From Labrus mixtus (lineage: Eukaryota > Chordata > Actinopteri > Labriformes > Labridae), in the NCBI RefSeq assembly GCF_963584025.1, contig NC_083625.1, positions 7,869,192-7,933,191 on the forward strand: a DNA stretch of 64,000 nucleotides, written 5' to 3'. The position numbers and the translations under genes are program-made. The notes below the pieces were generated by a model. That model was not told the origin of the DNA and did not search any database. It was given only the letters and a program-made list of their open reading frames with translations. How positions within the stretch are numbered: position 1 is the stretch's first letter; the number at the start of each line of letters is the position of its first letter. This document shows positions 12,685 to 23,011 of this stretch, in pieces.

Positions 12685-13702
12685 AGGAATGTAACAACTA
12701 ATTTCAACTGTCAAAGTGTGATTTAAAGAAATGCATAATATTATATAAATGTATTATAGCCACCTCATTTTTGCCACAAAAGAAGACATAAAGACGCTTT
12801 TTGTCTTTATGTCTTTTTGCTCAGCTTCACATATTAAGGTAAACAAATACTGTTCTTAAACCCTACTTCCTTCACGTATTACCTTAGGTTGTTATTAATT
12901 CATTTGGATTCAAATTTAGCATGTAACAATGTGGATTCAAAAATCAAACAGTAGGCCTATGGGAAGCGATTTTACCACTTGTAATAAAAAAAAAATAAAC
13001 ACACACTTTTAATAAAATGTTTATTTTTTAATTGTGATATTAACATTTTTCAGGACCAATATAAATGTTTGTAGTTTAGAATTTATTTTTGGTGTATTTT
13101 TGAGTCAATTATCACCCACTTTGACACTAGTCTAGCCAAGTAGATGCTGGTTAACCATACCAACCATAAGTATTTTATTATTTCTTATTATTACTTATTT
13201 ATTTGATTTAAATACCTAAAACTACAAAAATGGCGGTAAACGCGTCACTACTTATGCGACGAAGCTGTAACGAGCATAACTGTATTCGCACTGATAGCCG
13301 AAGAGGTTTTGAACCGCTCTGCAAAGCTACAACAGAACAGACAAGTTAAAAAAAAAAAAAGTGTAATGTCTCAAAGCACACCACTATGCAAATGACATTC
13401 AAACCAAACATTTGACGTACGATAACTTTGCTCCTTACGCACCCACTTGTCAAAAAAAACGAGCGTATATATATATGCCACTTTCAGCCATGTTTCATCC
13501 AAATCGATATAGCGTTACTGTTTTGAAGGGCAGTGACAAACTAGCAGGTTGATGTTAGCAGGCTAGCCAGCTAAGCTAGCATGCAGCCCTGATGCAGGAA
13601 CTGTAACCTGAATGCAAAAGGCTGTATTCCTCCGCTTGTCGCAGCTCATTTTTTACCTGCCGTAGAGAGGCTGAAGTCGAGGGTGTAATGTCGTAGTGCC
13701 AT
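5318..13702 (-). CDS. sms: Spermine synthase, complete 11-exon gene
   Basis: Transfers an aminopropyl group from decarboxylated S-adenosylmethionine to spermidine to make spermine, in the cytosol. Coding exons in transcript order: 13657-13702 (ATG), 12188-12308, 10466-10553, 9892-9956, 9603-9778, 8528-8682, 8316-8405, 7298-7412, 7126-7205, 6533-6648 and 5318-5348 (stop TAA). All phases join. The start reads MALRHYTLDFSLS, aligning with human MAAARHSTLDFML. The catalytic domain shows DRYWPTADGRL, the nucleotide-binding loop VLILGGGDGGILAE, the acidic LEIDQKVIDGC and the active-site FDYVINDLTAVPIS. The C-terminus is CVPSYLELWVFYTVWKK. Eleven exons match the human count. The junction 8528/8405 is not GT-AG but AT-AC; see the findings. 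A hAT MITE sits in intron 5. Confidence 0.96.
6727..6880 (-). repeat. tRNA-related SINE fragment
   Basis: On the minus strand a B-box-like GGTTCAAGTCC (plus 6794-6804) follows an A-box-like stretch. The surrounding sequence (TTTTATGCCTTTATTTAGA on the plus strand) resembles a very common fish dispersed repeat. It lies in an sms intron. Boundaries are approximate. Confidence 0.6.
8406..8527 (-). other. sms: Predicted U12-type AT-AC intron of sms
   Basis: The 5' splice site on the minus strand is ATATCCTT (8527-8520), the exact minor-spliceosome consensus. The intron ends in AC (8407-8406). A branch-site match TTCCTTAAT (8425-8417, against consensus TTCCTTAAC) lies about 12 nt before the AC. 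Splicing here gives ...MLE|IDQKVIDGC, matching spermine synthases. No GT-AG pair gives an intact protein at this junction. Confidence 0.92.
8753..9425. mobile_element. Non-autonomous hAT-type transposon (673 bp)
   Basis: The ends are a perfect 12-bp inverted repeat, TAGGGCTGGGCA (8753-8764) and TGCCCAGCCCTA (9414-9425). The element is flanked by an exact 8-bp duplication, ATAAATAT (8745-8752 and 9426-9433), typical of hAT insertions. The subterminal regions hold repeated TTAATCGCG-like motifs. No transposase reading frame is seen. It lies in sms intron 5. Confidence 0.92.
12497..12971. repeat. Duplicated ~0.5-kb segment, copy A (sms intron 1)
   Basis: Shares long near-identical stretches in the same orientation with 14083-14631, for example TTAAAGATTAATAAACATGT, GAAGGTTGTGCTTATTAATT and TCAAACAGTAGGCCTATGGG. 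It includes a TA microsatellite at about 12649-12681. No inverted ends or target duplication were recognised. Confidence 0.8.
12649..12681. repeat. (TA)n microsatellite
   Basis: An uninterrupted run of about 16 TA dinucleotides. The matching position in the second copy of the surrounding duplication has a shorter, interrupted run. Confidence 0.95.
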
Positions 13703-14082
13703 GTCTGAATGCAACCGTCATCCATGCCTGGAATAGACAGGCTGCGAGTATTTATCTGCAGAGACAGAGGGAGGGCCCTGCTACCACTGCTGCTACTACA
13801 ACTGCTGCTACCACTTCCCACCACACTGAAGCAAACCAGGCGTGGCTACGGCGGTGCCAGGGGAGTGAGTGCTGCTGTGACAGTGCAGATAGTAACCCCC
13901 TCTGCTGTTTCTGCAAAGGCGCACTATGCGGACAGGTGAGAAGATGTTCCTGCAGGACTAAACAGATACAAGAAATCGTGCATATTTTTTCGCCTGCATC
14001 TGTTTTTGATGTTGCTTTTTCCTCACTGTTCTTCAATCAATCAATCAAACTTTATTTATATAGCACCTTTCAGACAAATTAA
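13703..14082. promoter_or_regulatory. sms upstream region (presumed promoter and 5' UTR)
   Basis: Sequence immediately 5' of the sms start codon on the minus strand. It is more GC-rich than its surroundings, with CTG/CAG-type triplet runs near 13780-13815. A short fish repeat tail (CTTTATTTATATAGCACCTT) lies at 14049-14068. No transcription start or named element can be fixed by reading alone. Confidence 0.4.
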
Positions 14083-14631
14083 ATGATGACTTATTTATTA
14101 AAGATTAATAAACATGTAATAAGTGTTTCAATGTGATGTCTGTGAAGGTTGTGCTTATTAATTTAACTTTCATATTTAAGCTTTTTTATCCAAAACAAAG
14201 CAAGATTTTTAATATTATAGCATTTGGATGTATATATATATATATGTATATATAATATGGAATGTAACAACTAATTTCAACTGTGAAAGTGTGATTTAAA
14301 GAAATGCATAATATTATATAAATGTATTATAGACACCTAATTTTTGCCACAAAAGACATAAAGACGCTTTTTGTTTCTCTCTTCAAAATAAAGTTTTAAG
14401 TCAGGACTCAAAAAAACTACCTTGTTGTATTTGATGTTGCTTTGAAACTCAACTTCACATCTTAAGGTAAACAAATACTGTTCTTTAACCCTACTTCATT
14501 CACGTATTACCTTAGGTTGTTATTAATTCATTTGGATTCAAATTTAGCATGTAACATCTGATCTGCTTTCAGACCTGATGCATTGATATCGATTAAAAAA
14601 AAATCAAACAGTAGGCCTATGGGAAGTGATT
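14083..14631. repeat. Duplicated ~0.5-kb segment, copy B (upstream of sms)
   Basis: Direct-orientation partner of 12497-12971. It carries an extra block of several tens of bases (about 14370-14460) relative to copy A and ends at a similar point (GTAGGCCTATGGGAAG). It starts right after a short LINE/SINE-like tail. Confidence 0.8.
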
Positions 14632-16463
14632 TGGGAACAAACTAGCTGGGAACAAGAGTGCAGAAAAGTTGTTGACAAAAAGTAGTTTATAAAATCATTG
14701 AGAGACTAATGCACACCAATAAGAATTTAAAAAATATGTATAAAAAGAAAAGAAAAGAAAATATGACACATAAAAGCAATAAGATATTAAAATAAATACA
14801 TAAGAGGAAAATATTTAAAATTGTCGTAGGATAAAAAAGACAATACAGTAATGTTAAGATTTGAATTGATATAAAACACTATATAAAAGCCAGACTGAAT
14901 AAATGAGTTCTTGTACATGGCCAGCGGCGTGTGCGCTTAAAAATGTAAAACCTCCTGGTCAAACAAACTTCTATGAAATGCATCCGTCCAATCTAACGTC
15001 ACAAGGAAACTTTTTACAAAGGCAGCCCCTAATCAAGGAAAAGGCAACGTAAAGTAAGTTGGCTTGTATTAAAACGAGAATTAAAAACATTAGTGAAACC
15101 TTTTCTGTTTTGATATTTCCGTCATAATATGTCACAAAGTGAAAATATTAGGACATTTACAACATATAGGCTGCTGACTTTTTAAGTTCACCTTATGATG
15201 TAGCAAGAGGGGAACACAATTAACATGTAAAATAGGCCTATACTTGTGTTGCTTTAGCCCTTCCACGGCTTTTGTGGCCTAAGCAAAATTTGATTATAAC
15301 TACTTTTGAGTACTAACATTGAAGAATTGTGTGTTTAATGTTAAACAAAAGATAAATAGACCTAACAAACAACAAAATAGACGACCATACAAATTTAATG
15401 TGAGACTTCTATAACTATTCCTATAATGTAAAGAGACTTTGGTTTATAAATGTAATAGTATGTGAGAAGCATAAAGAAGAGCAAGTGAGACTAAGATTCA
15501 TTTTCACATGTCTGTTTTATTCGTACAAGTAAAATAGCCTGAAATGGATGTAACATAGAATTTTGCTTTTAACCTAACATAGATATAAAATGCAGTAACA
15601 GAAACACAAAACATGCACAAAAGATGAGGATGCAGAGAGTCAGAAGAGCCCTTTGAAGTTTTTTTTTTTTCACTTCCAGTGGTTAAATGAAAGTTTGATA
15701 CAGATATGAATCTCTTCACCTTGTTTAAAACATGCACAACTCCAACAAAGGTACAGACATGGTGTATATGTTTATCGGGTTGCAAATGCCCGAAGATCAT
15801 CCATGGATTAGTAATAAACATTTATGGATAATGCCGGCTTGTATCATTTTGAACATGTATTTGTATCACAGTCACAATCACTGATGGTATATATAGTGTC
15901 ATTTTGGTGACAAATAATGCACATACAAGGGGTGGACATAAGCACAAAATGTTTTTTTTTTAAATACTTCATGCAATCACAGTAATAATTCAAAACATGG
16001 TAAATATTCAACATGTCACAAAGCTTGGTTGGAGGAACAGATTTAAGCGTTACGCACACTAGCACCTAACATCAGACAAAGTTAGCGACTAGCTGGTGAA
16101 CATCGCATGAACATTTACAATCCAAAGGAGCTACATTAGTACCCTTAGGGGTTGGTGGAGACCAAAAACAAAGCCAAAAGACAGCGACATTGACCACTAA
16201 CACAACTCCAAAGGAAAGTTAATGTTACTTCATTACTGCTGCATATGTAAATAACAATTTTGTACTTAATCTTAAAAAAAAAAAAAAAAGAGTACCGGTC
16301 AGTATTATGTTAACACTGGTTTCCACTGAAGCCTTTGCAAAAATAATAAAACCTGTTTTACAGTAATGACTTACCTTCACAGAACCTGATTTCTTTATAT
16401 AGTATTTATAGCATCATTACAGCTGACCTGATCCATAACCTTGACCTGTAGTACTGTACATCA
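14632..16463 (-). other. Intergenic sequence and probable 3' UTR of the PH gene
   Basis: AT-rich, without coding exons. A minus-strand AATAAA candidate (plus TTTATT, 15516-15521) about 0.95 kb past the PH-gene stop could be its poly(A) signal. An A run lies near 16273-16289. Nothing else is recognised. Confidence 0.4.
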
Positions 16464-19400
16464 TTAGAAGGTAAATGCACCACAATCAAAAGCATCAAAA
16501 TCAGAGTCTCCCACCTCAAAGTCAAAGCTGTTATAGTGAGGGGAGTCGAGTGTGGGGCCGCAGGTATGGTACGCGCCTGCTGGTCCCATGCCAGAGAAAT
16601 CCGTGTTGAGCGGCATGTCAGGACCTTTGGCTTCAAGATTAGTGAGCGCGCATGTGCCGAGGTACCCCATAGCGGAGGAAGCAGCAGCCCCTCCCATCAG
16701 CAGGTACACCGCCTTCGCTGTTTGGGCGTTGCTGATGGTGCCATGACGCAGACACCCGACAGAGTGCACACCTCCTTTGTAATTCTTTGAACGGGGAGAA
16801 TTCCTGCCTGTTAGGAAGGAAATAAACATGTTTTTTGTAACCCTTTTATACACATGCACTACCATAAATATATGCACATTTTTAGCATAGCCTTTCCCTG
16901 ACATCTTTCTGAGTTGCCCTTTCACACATGCCCATCAATGGTGAGGACGTTTCAGGAGGCAAGACGTGGCTTGAAAAGGTCACGGGGGAAATGTGTTTTG
17001 ACTACAACATATCCAATTGGATAACAGATTTTCCCAGACGGTGGAAGAATAACAAAGTCCGATGATATGATGGCAGTCTTTGCTTTTATATCAATGCTAC
17101 GTGTAACTGGACGTAATCACAGAATGAAAGCTCAGTGAAAAACCTCTTGATCCAAAAGATGATTTAAAAACCAGAAACAATCTGAATAGTATTGTTAAAA
17201 CCTGTTCTAAGATTATCAGCCTGACAACCAAGACACTTGCATTGCTGTTGCCATCAGGGAGTCGTTATGTTGACTGAAAACTAACCGTTATTCTAGACCG
17301 TTCATCCTCTGTGCAGTCAGATTACTAAATGCACCTTAGGTTTTACATTTTTACTGACTTTTATCCTTTTACTACCACCGATCTGTTGTTTTTTTTTAAT
17401 CCTTCTATGACTGAACCTTTTATTGTTTTTACTCAGTCTGGTTTTCTATTAATCAGTCTGTTTACAATTGGTGTCTCCTTTTATGGTCCCATTTCATATT
17501 TTTAGCTCTTTTGTATAATTCTTTGTCTGTACGTCAATGTGTTTATCTTTTTTTATACGCAAGCTGCTCAAGAACCAACTTGTCCAAGAGTGATTAATAA
17601 AGTTGTTTGAATTGATTTGAATTGAATTACTTTTTGACCCCTTGTGGTCATTTACCAGGGGCCAGGTTTGGAAAAAAAATTCAGATACTGTTGTGCTGAA
17701 AATCTGTGTTCACACCTGCAGCTCACCAAGAAAATGTCAGGATATTTTTAGGAGTTTTGTGCTTCTGTGAGTAGCTTATGCAAGTTTTAAACAGAAGTCA
17801 TACAAAAACCTGATGAACGTGTTACTTCTTACAGATCCGCCCTGAGCTGCTCCTGTGGGTGCCTAAAACCAAGCGGAAGCTCAGAGGGGACCGTGCGTTT
17901 GCTGTTGCGGCTCCAAAATTATGGAACGATGTACCTCAGCACGTTAAGGAGGCCTCTTCTCTGCCTGTTTTTAAATCTCTTCTTAAGACCCATCTCTTTT
18001 CCTTGGCCTTTGACACACGATAAGACGTCGACTTATTTATTTATTTAATTTATTTTTTGCGTGCCTATTCATTTTTATGTCTTTTAACTTGATTCTGTAT
18101 TTCACATGTAGTTTTCTTTTATCTCATGTGAGCTGTTACGTATTTTATTTATTCTTCTGTACAGCACTTTGGTCAACTGTGGTTGTTTTAAAGTGCCTAA
18201 CAAATAAAGTTGGATTGGATTGGAGATCAAATATCCATCTTGCATGATTAAACCTGATAATTATAAGAAGAAAAAAAAGTAAGAGGAAAACAAGCATACA
18301 TCCCATACTCACCTTTATCCCTGGGGGAGGCACATGTTGTGGGCCCTGGGGAGATGGCCTCTGTGTCAATAACCGGTGGTGTTGGTGGATCTTTTTCCAG
18401 GATTTGCTCAGGCACCAGGTCTTTGAGGGTGATGTGTGGAGGATTCACCTGATGTCTTTTACAAGGACTGAGAGGTGATGTGACACTCTGTGGAAAATAT
18501 TTTTTTAAAATTGAGTTTTCTTTTCGAGATTTTAAAAGATAACATTTCCTGATAGACGGACGACTATACGTTAATAAGCATTTAGCTAAAAGCACAGATG
18601 TACAATGCTTAAGAGCAGCTAGCATGATTTTAGATTGATCTTGCTGTGGGTAGGCATTCACATTTTACAAATCACTAAATTAGTCTCATCTCACCTGTTT
18701 CACTTTTTTCAGCGTATTCACCCATTGACTAAAAAGCATTAAAAAAAAAAAAGGAAAACAATTGTTATTTCTGTCATCCAAATCATAGAGCAAGCAACAC
18801 TATAGATCCGCCAGTGAAAAGACAGGTAGCATGAATGGAATGTGAAGTATTTGTGTCTCTAGTTTGTCAAACTTCCTTTCTCACAATATGCCTACTGGTA
18901 TTGTGGGAAGAGGAGTTAGACGTCCAACTGAGTTAGCAGGAATGGAAAATTGAGGCCGGTGAAAAATGTATCTGATGTAGGGCTGGCTTCTTTTTCTCTT
19001 TTCTAATGTAGGGTGACCATGTTTTCAAACCTCCAAATCGGGACACTTTAATTCTACTGCAAACCCACATGTAAAGAGCCACAGATCGAGCCATTTCTGA
19101 TCACACAAGCTGGTAGGTAAAAGTGCCCAGCTCGTTTAAAATTGGTTGGCACCGGCATTCGCCTCCCTGAAGTAGATCATAACAGTGCTACATCCAGCCT
19201 GTACCCGCCATTTGTGTTTGCTAATTTTAACATGGCTTCGTGTGTCGGCATTTCCACCGTTGGAGACTTAAAATGGACGCTTGCAGTGTGTGCATAACAC
19301 AGCATATTCATTGCCGTGGTACTTTTCAAAGGAAGCTGTAAGCTCCTGGTTAAAACAGCAGCTAGCTGCATTGGCGACATCATTGATTGACATACATACA

Positions 19401-21726
19401 GACAAATCAGTGTTGCAAGCATGCACATTGTTTGGGTTGGTTACAACTGGGACAGGGACTGTTCAAAACCAGGACATGTTCGTGTTTGTTAGATATTTCG
19501 GGGGACTTGGGACAGAGAGCTAGAAAATGGGGTGGTCCCGGTAAAATCGTGATGTAGGCCATGGTCACCCTCATCTAATGTATACATCAACAAGCAAGCC
19601 ACCCAGGTGAACAGAAGTTTAGCAACGTTTTTAAAGTTTTTTTTTAGGGAAAATGTTGTATTTAACTATCTTGTAGAATGATATAAGAGAAAACCGGTAG
19701 CCTAACACCAGTGGTTGTCATGAAGATATAATTTAGCTTTTATTTATTCATTACAAAATATAAGTAAAAAGTACAAGTTCCATAGTATCTTTTTTGGCTT
19801 AACCTATCTATGCTTAGCGAACTACCTGTTTGTACTCTTTAATAACTAACAGCTGTATCAGTCTTCTTGTCCATTTCTATCAAACATTGAAACCACTCCC
19901 AAGTTCACTTTAGGTAAATGTTTGACGTGGCACTACAAAGTTTTGATTTAATTTTTTTTTTTTTATCATAATATGCATAAATAGTGAAGTCAGCAAGGAT
20001 AGCACTTTTATCATTTTGAGGAATTGTATCTTTTAGTTGAGTTACAGGAGAAGTTTGATACCGCTCTGTCAGTTTGACATATGAAGCTACTTCTGGTTAG
20101 CTTAGCTTAACTTAGCATGAAAACTGAACACAATAGGAAACAGCTAGCCTGGCTCTGACGTCTGGAATAGCACCTCTAAATCACTTCAATTACTCTATAT
20201 TTTCAAGAAGAACAGTAAAAGTTAATAATACAAATTGCATTGTCATGGTGGATAGCTGCCAGATTATTTTTTGGTTTACGCTGTGCTTCACTACCTTCCT
20301 TGTTTCACTCTTTCACGTCTATTTACACAAAACCCTTACTATTTCCTACATTGGTGGTAAATATGTGACACAACTCTCAAATTTGAGTTAAAGATATGGA
20401 CAATAGACCAAACCTTTTTTTTTAACATTCTACTTGAACAAGGCAAAGTGTGAAGTTGAGAAAGCACAGTATCAACCAGACCTGCATTCTGCAGAGCTTT
20501 CAGTCATCAGCAGCAGGTATTTATTCTGGGGGAGGATCAGAGCAAAGCAGCAGTCTCTGCTTCCACCGGAGGGTAATTTAGGCAGGTCGAGGATCTCCTT
20601 GCCTTCAACGATAGTCTCACAACCGCCCTGCAACTGAACCAGCTGGTCAGGGGGGGAAGAGGCATCGTGACACACCAGGAGACTGCCCTCAGCTGTCAGG
20701 AGCAGAAACCTCTTTTTCCACTGTTTGAAAATAAATCCACCTGGATGAGAGGAGCAGGTTGGAAAAAAACAGATGTGATAAACATTTCTAATCATACCCT
20801 AGAGCTTATTGACAATATTTAGGGTGGTCACAGTGATCCTGATAGCAGTGGGGGCAGTGTACAGCTGGATTAAAGCATGAACACTTTGTCATTCCATCAT
20901 CCCACCAGATTAGAGGCAGTCAGGTGGTTGGAGGATCAAGAGGATGTGGATGAGGGGCTCAACCAATCAGGGGCTTTATCACATTCACACGCACACATCT
21001 GGATTTCATGAAGATACAAACATACAGTGAAAAACACATGGGGAAAATGTGCTTTATTAAAGCATGTAACATTATTACACTACAAGAGCTGGTGAAGAAA
21101 GATGAAACATGATGTGCTTTAGATTACTAATCGTTTTATTGTATTCCAGCCAGCCCTTCAGATAATGATTCTTTTAAGGTTCTCCACACAGCTGTGGCTT
21201 TAACACGAACAAAATGTGCCTTTTTAAAAACACAAATTTAAAAATCTTAAACAAAACAATACTCATCTCAGTTAATAGATGATAAGCCGGTTAAATCATG
21301 GTTATTTTTTCTTGTTACGAGAGCACTGCTTACTTGATTAACAATATCTTATCGTACTGTAAAATGTTATTTTGGAATACTTCTTACTGGCTGTTTTTTT
21401 AAACCACCGACTCACACTATACATTTTCGACCTTACTGAAAATAATTTAAAATCGCTACAACTCCACAAAGCAATGCTTTAACATGATTGCAATCTTCCT
21501 TTTGAAAACAGGGGGAATATCCAAAAATCACTTTAAAGAATGACGGGGAACAGACAGCAAATATGCAGATTATCATAAAATCACATAGCCATCCCATAGC
21601 CTGTCGTAAGAGAGACAGCCATGTTTTTGCTCTGAAATACTACCACAGCTGTTATGACTATTCAGTGGAAAAGATCAGCTCACCGTACATCCTCAGCACC
21701 CCATGGTGGATCTCCGAGACGTTCAT
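16464..21726 (-). CDS. Uncharacterised PH-domain protein, 284 aa, complete
   Basis: Five coding exons: 21684-21726 (ATG), 20482-20740, 18695-18728, 18313-18487 and 16464-16807 (stop TAA). All have GT-AG borders and matching phases. Residues about 7-112 form a PH domain. It has a basic beta1-beta2 region (FKQWKKRFLLL), a central VCHDASSPP, FALILPQNKYLLL, and the invariant C-terminal helix Trp in ECSQWVNTLKKVKQ. Residues 113-200 are Pro/Ser-rich and basic. Residues 203-226 are a Gly/Ala-rich hydrophobic stretch (YLLMGGAAASSAMGYLG). The C-terminus is Phe/Asp-rich (SFDFEVGDSDFDAFDCGAF). I do not recognise the family. Binding of phosphoinositide membranes is inferred from the domain only. The N-terminal PH plus hydrophobic segment recalls evectins (PLEKHB), but the PH sequence does not match them clearly. 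Introns hold LINE tails and a hAT MITE. Confidence 0.85.
17215..17630 (+). mobile_element. 5'-truncated LINE 3' end
   Basis: The sequence resembles the untranslated 3' end of a fish LINE. It ends with AATAAAGTTGTTTGAATTGA followed by a short TTGAAT-type repeat, the usual tail of such elements. The start is approximate and no reading frame is retained. It lies in the last intron of the PH gene, opposite to it. Confidence 0.5.
17844..18224 (+). mobile_element. 5'-truncated LINE (L2/CR1-like) with ORF2 C-terminus
   Basis: A plus-strand frame ending at TAA 18021-18023 reads GDRAFAVAAPKLWNDVPQHV and then SLPVFKSLLKTHLFSLAF, the characteristic C-terminal end of fish non-LTR retrotransposon ORF2. 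It is followed by a short 3' UTR with GCACTTTGGTCAACTGTGG and a TTGGA microsatellite tail (18211-18224). It is a dead-on-arrival copy in a PH-gene intron. Confidence 0.8.
19010..19573. mobile_element. hAT-type MITE (~564 bp)
   Basis: Inverted ends AGGGTGACCATG (19010-19021) and CATGGTCACCCT (19560-19571, plus two extra bases) are flanked by the 8-bp duplication TCTAATGT (19002-19009 and 19574-19581). No transposase frame is present. It is intronic in the PH gene. Confidence 0.85.
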
Positions 21727-23011
21727 GTTAACAGTCGATGAAGCCTTTGTCGGTACAAGCTCGGAGTGAAATTTTTAGACGACAGGATGGGTGAAAAGCA
21801 CATGAGGCTCAATGTGAGTTTTAATGCTCAGGCTTAATCCTCATTCAGCTGGGAGGTTCCACAGAGAAACAGTTCAACAGCTTGATATGGAAACAGGTTG
21901 TGATGAGAGGTTAGACACAAACTGCAGCAGTGTGCGCAGAGTTACTGTAAAGAGACGAACACTTCACCTGCTGTTGAATATTCTTGCTTTAATTTCAGTT
22001 TTGCAAACAGAGATTTAACAAGTCATTTTGATGTCAGTTTTCACCAAACCTCCGGGACTCATTCCCTCTCTTCAAATCCAGATGGTACAGAAAACAACTG
22101 TTGAGCCATCTACTTCCATTATGTAATAACTTCATCACAGGTTATCACTAAATCCCTGAATTCTTTCTGCAATGATTCAACTTTCAACACTTAACCAGTG
22201 CACGTCGGGGTCTTATCCTCTGTAAACCGTGCTTATTTAGATGGCTTCTGTCTTGTCGGATTACATCATTAAATATCATTAAATACAAACATTAATTGTG
22301 AACGTGCTTAAGAAAGAAATCCATTGTAAAAATTGCAAATTCATCAGGGTTTTCAAACGTCGCTCAACTGTACACGGAGAGGACACAGCAGCCACATCAC
22401 TAGTGATCAAATCAACTGAACAAACTTTGTGAAGCTCATGAGAAAACGATCAAATCAATATCACATTAAAATGAAGCTTATACAGAATTAGTTTTCATTA
22501 CAGAATCTGTCTTTAAAAACAATAAATAAAATAACTTAAAACCAAGCAAATATTCTGTAGTATGTGAAGAAAGAAATAATGAAGGCATAAAACTCTGCTG
22601 AAGTGACACAATGATCACACAAAAAAGCTAGCAGCTACATTCTGGTGCTGTGTGCTGGTTATGGCAACTCGTGTGACGGCTTTGGCACTTGATTACATCT
22701 TTCATATAAACAGGTGTTTTATAATCTTCCCCTCAGTGGACAACACATGAAACGTGTTTAAGGAAACCCATAATGAAAGAGACAAGTTTCAATACATTTA
22801 GCTTTGGAATAAATGAATGACCATCGCTTCAGTAAAAGCTTTCTCTGGGTATTTAGATATAGAAAGTATCTCTCGTTACATGTAGATTATTTGAGACATT
22901 TTTCATTCCCCAGGACCCAATCATTTCCTGTGTGATATGTCTGGAATGATGAGCACAGACACAGAACAATTGCTGTTATTTTTCCCTCGTATGTGTCAAG
23001 TGCGTGTCTGG
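21727..23011 (-). other. Spacer between ryr1 3' end and the PH gene
   Basis: About 1.3 kb containing the ryr1 3' UTR and the PH-gene promoter, both on the minus strand. I saw no canonical minus-strand AATAAA here. An ATTAAA-type candidate reads as TTTAAT at about 21989-21994. No exon, RNA gene or transposon is recognised. Confidence 0.4.

Noticed and set aside
13576..14082. Overlapping frames around the sms promoter
   Set aside because: Created by CTG/CAG triplet runs and a GC-rich promoter; none fits an exon except the sms start.
16464..21726. Naming the PH gene as PLEKHB (evectin)
   Set aside because: General layout is similar, but the PH sequence and the long Phe/Asp-rich tail after the hydrophobic stretch do not fit clearly.
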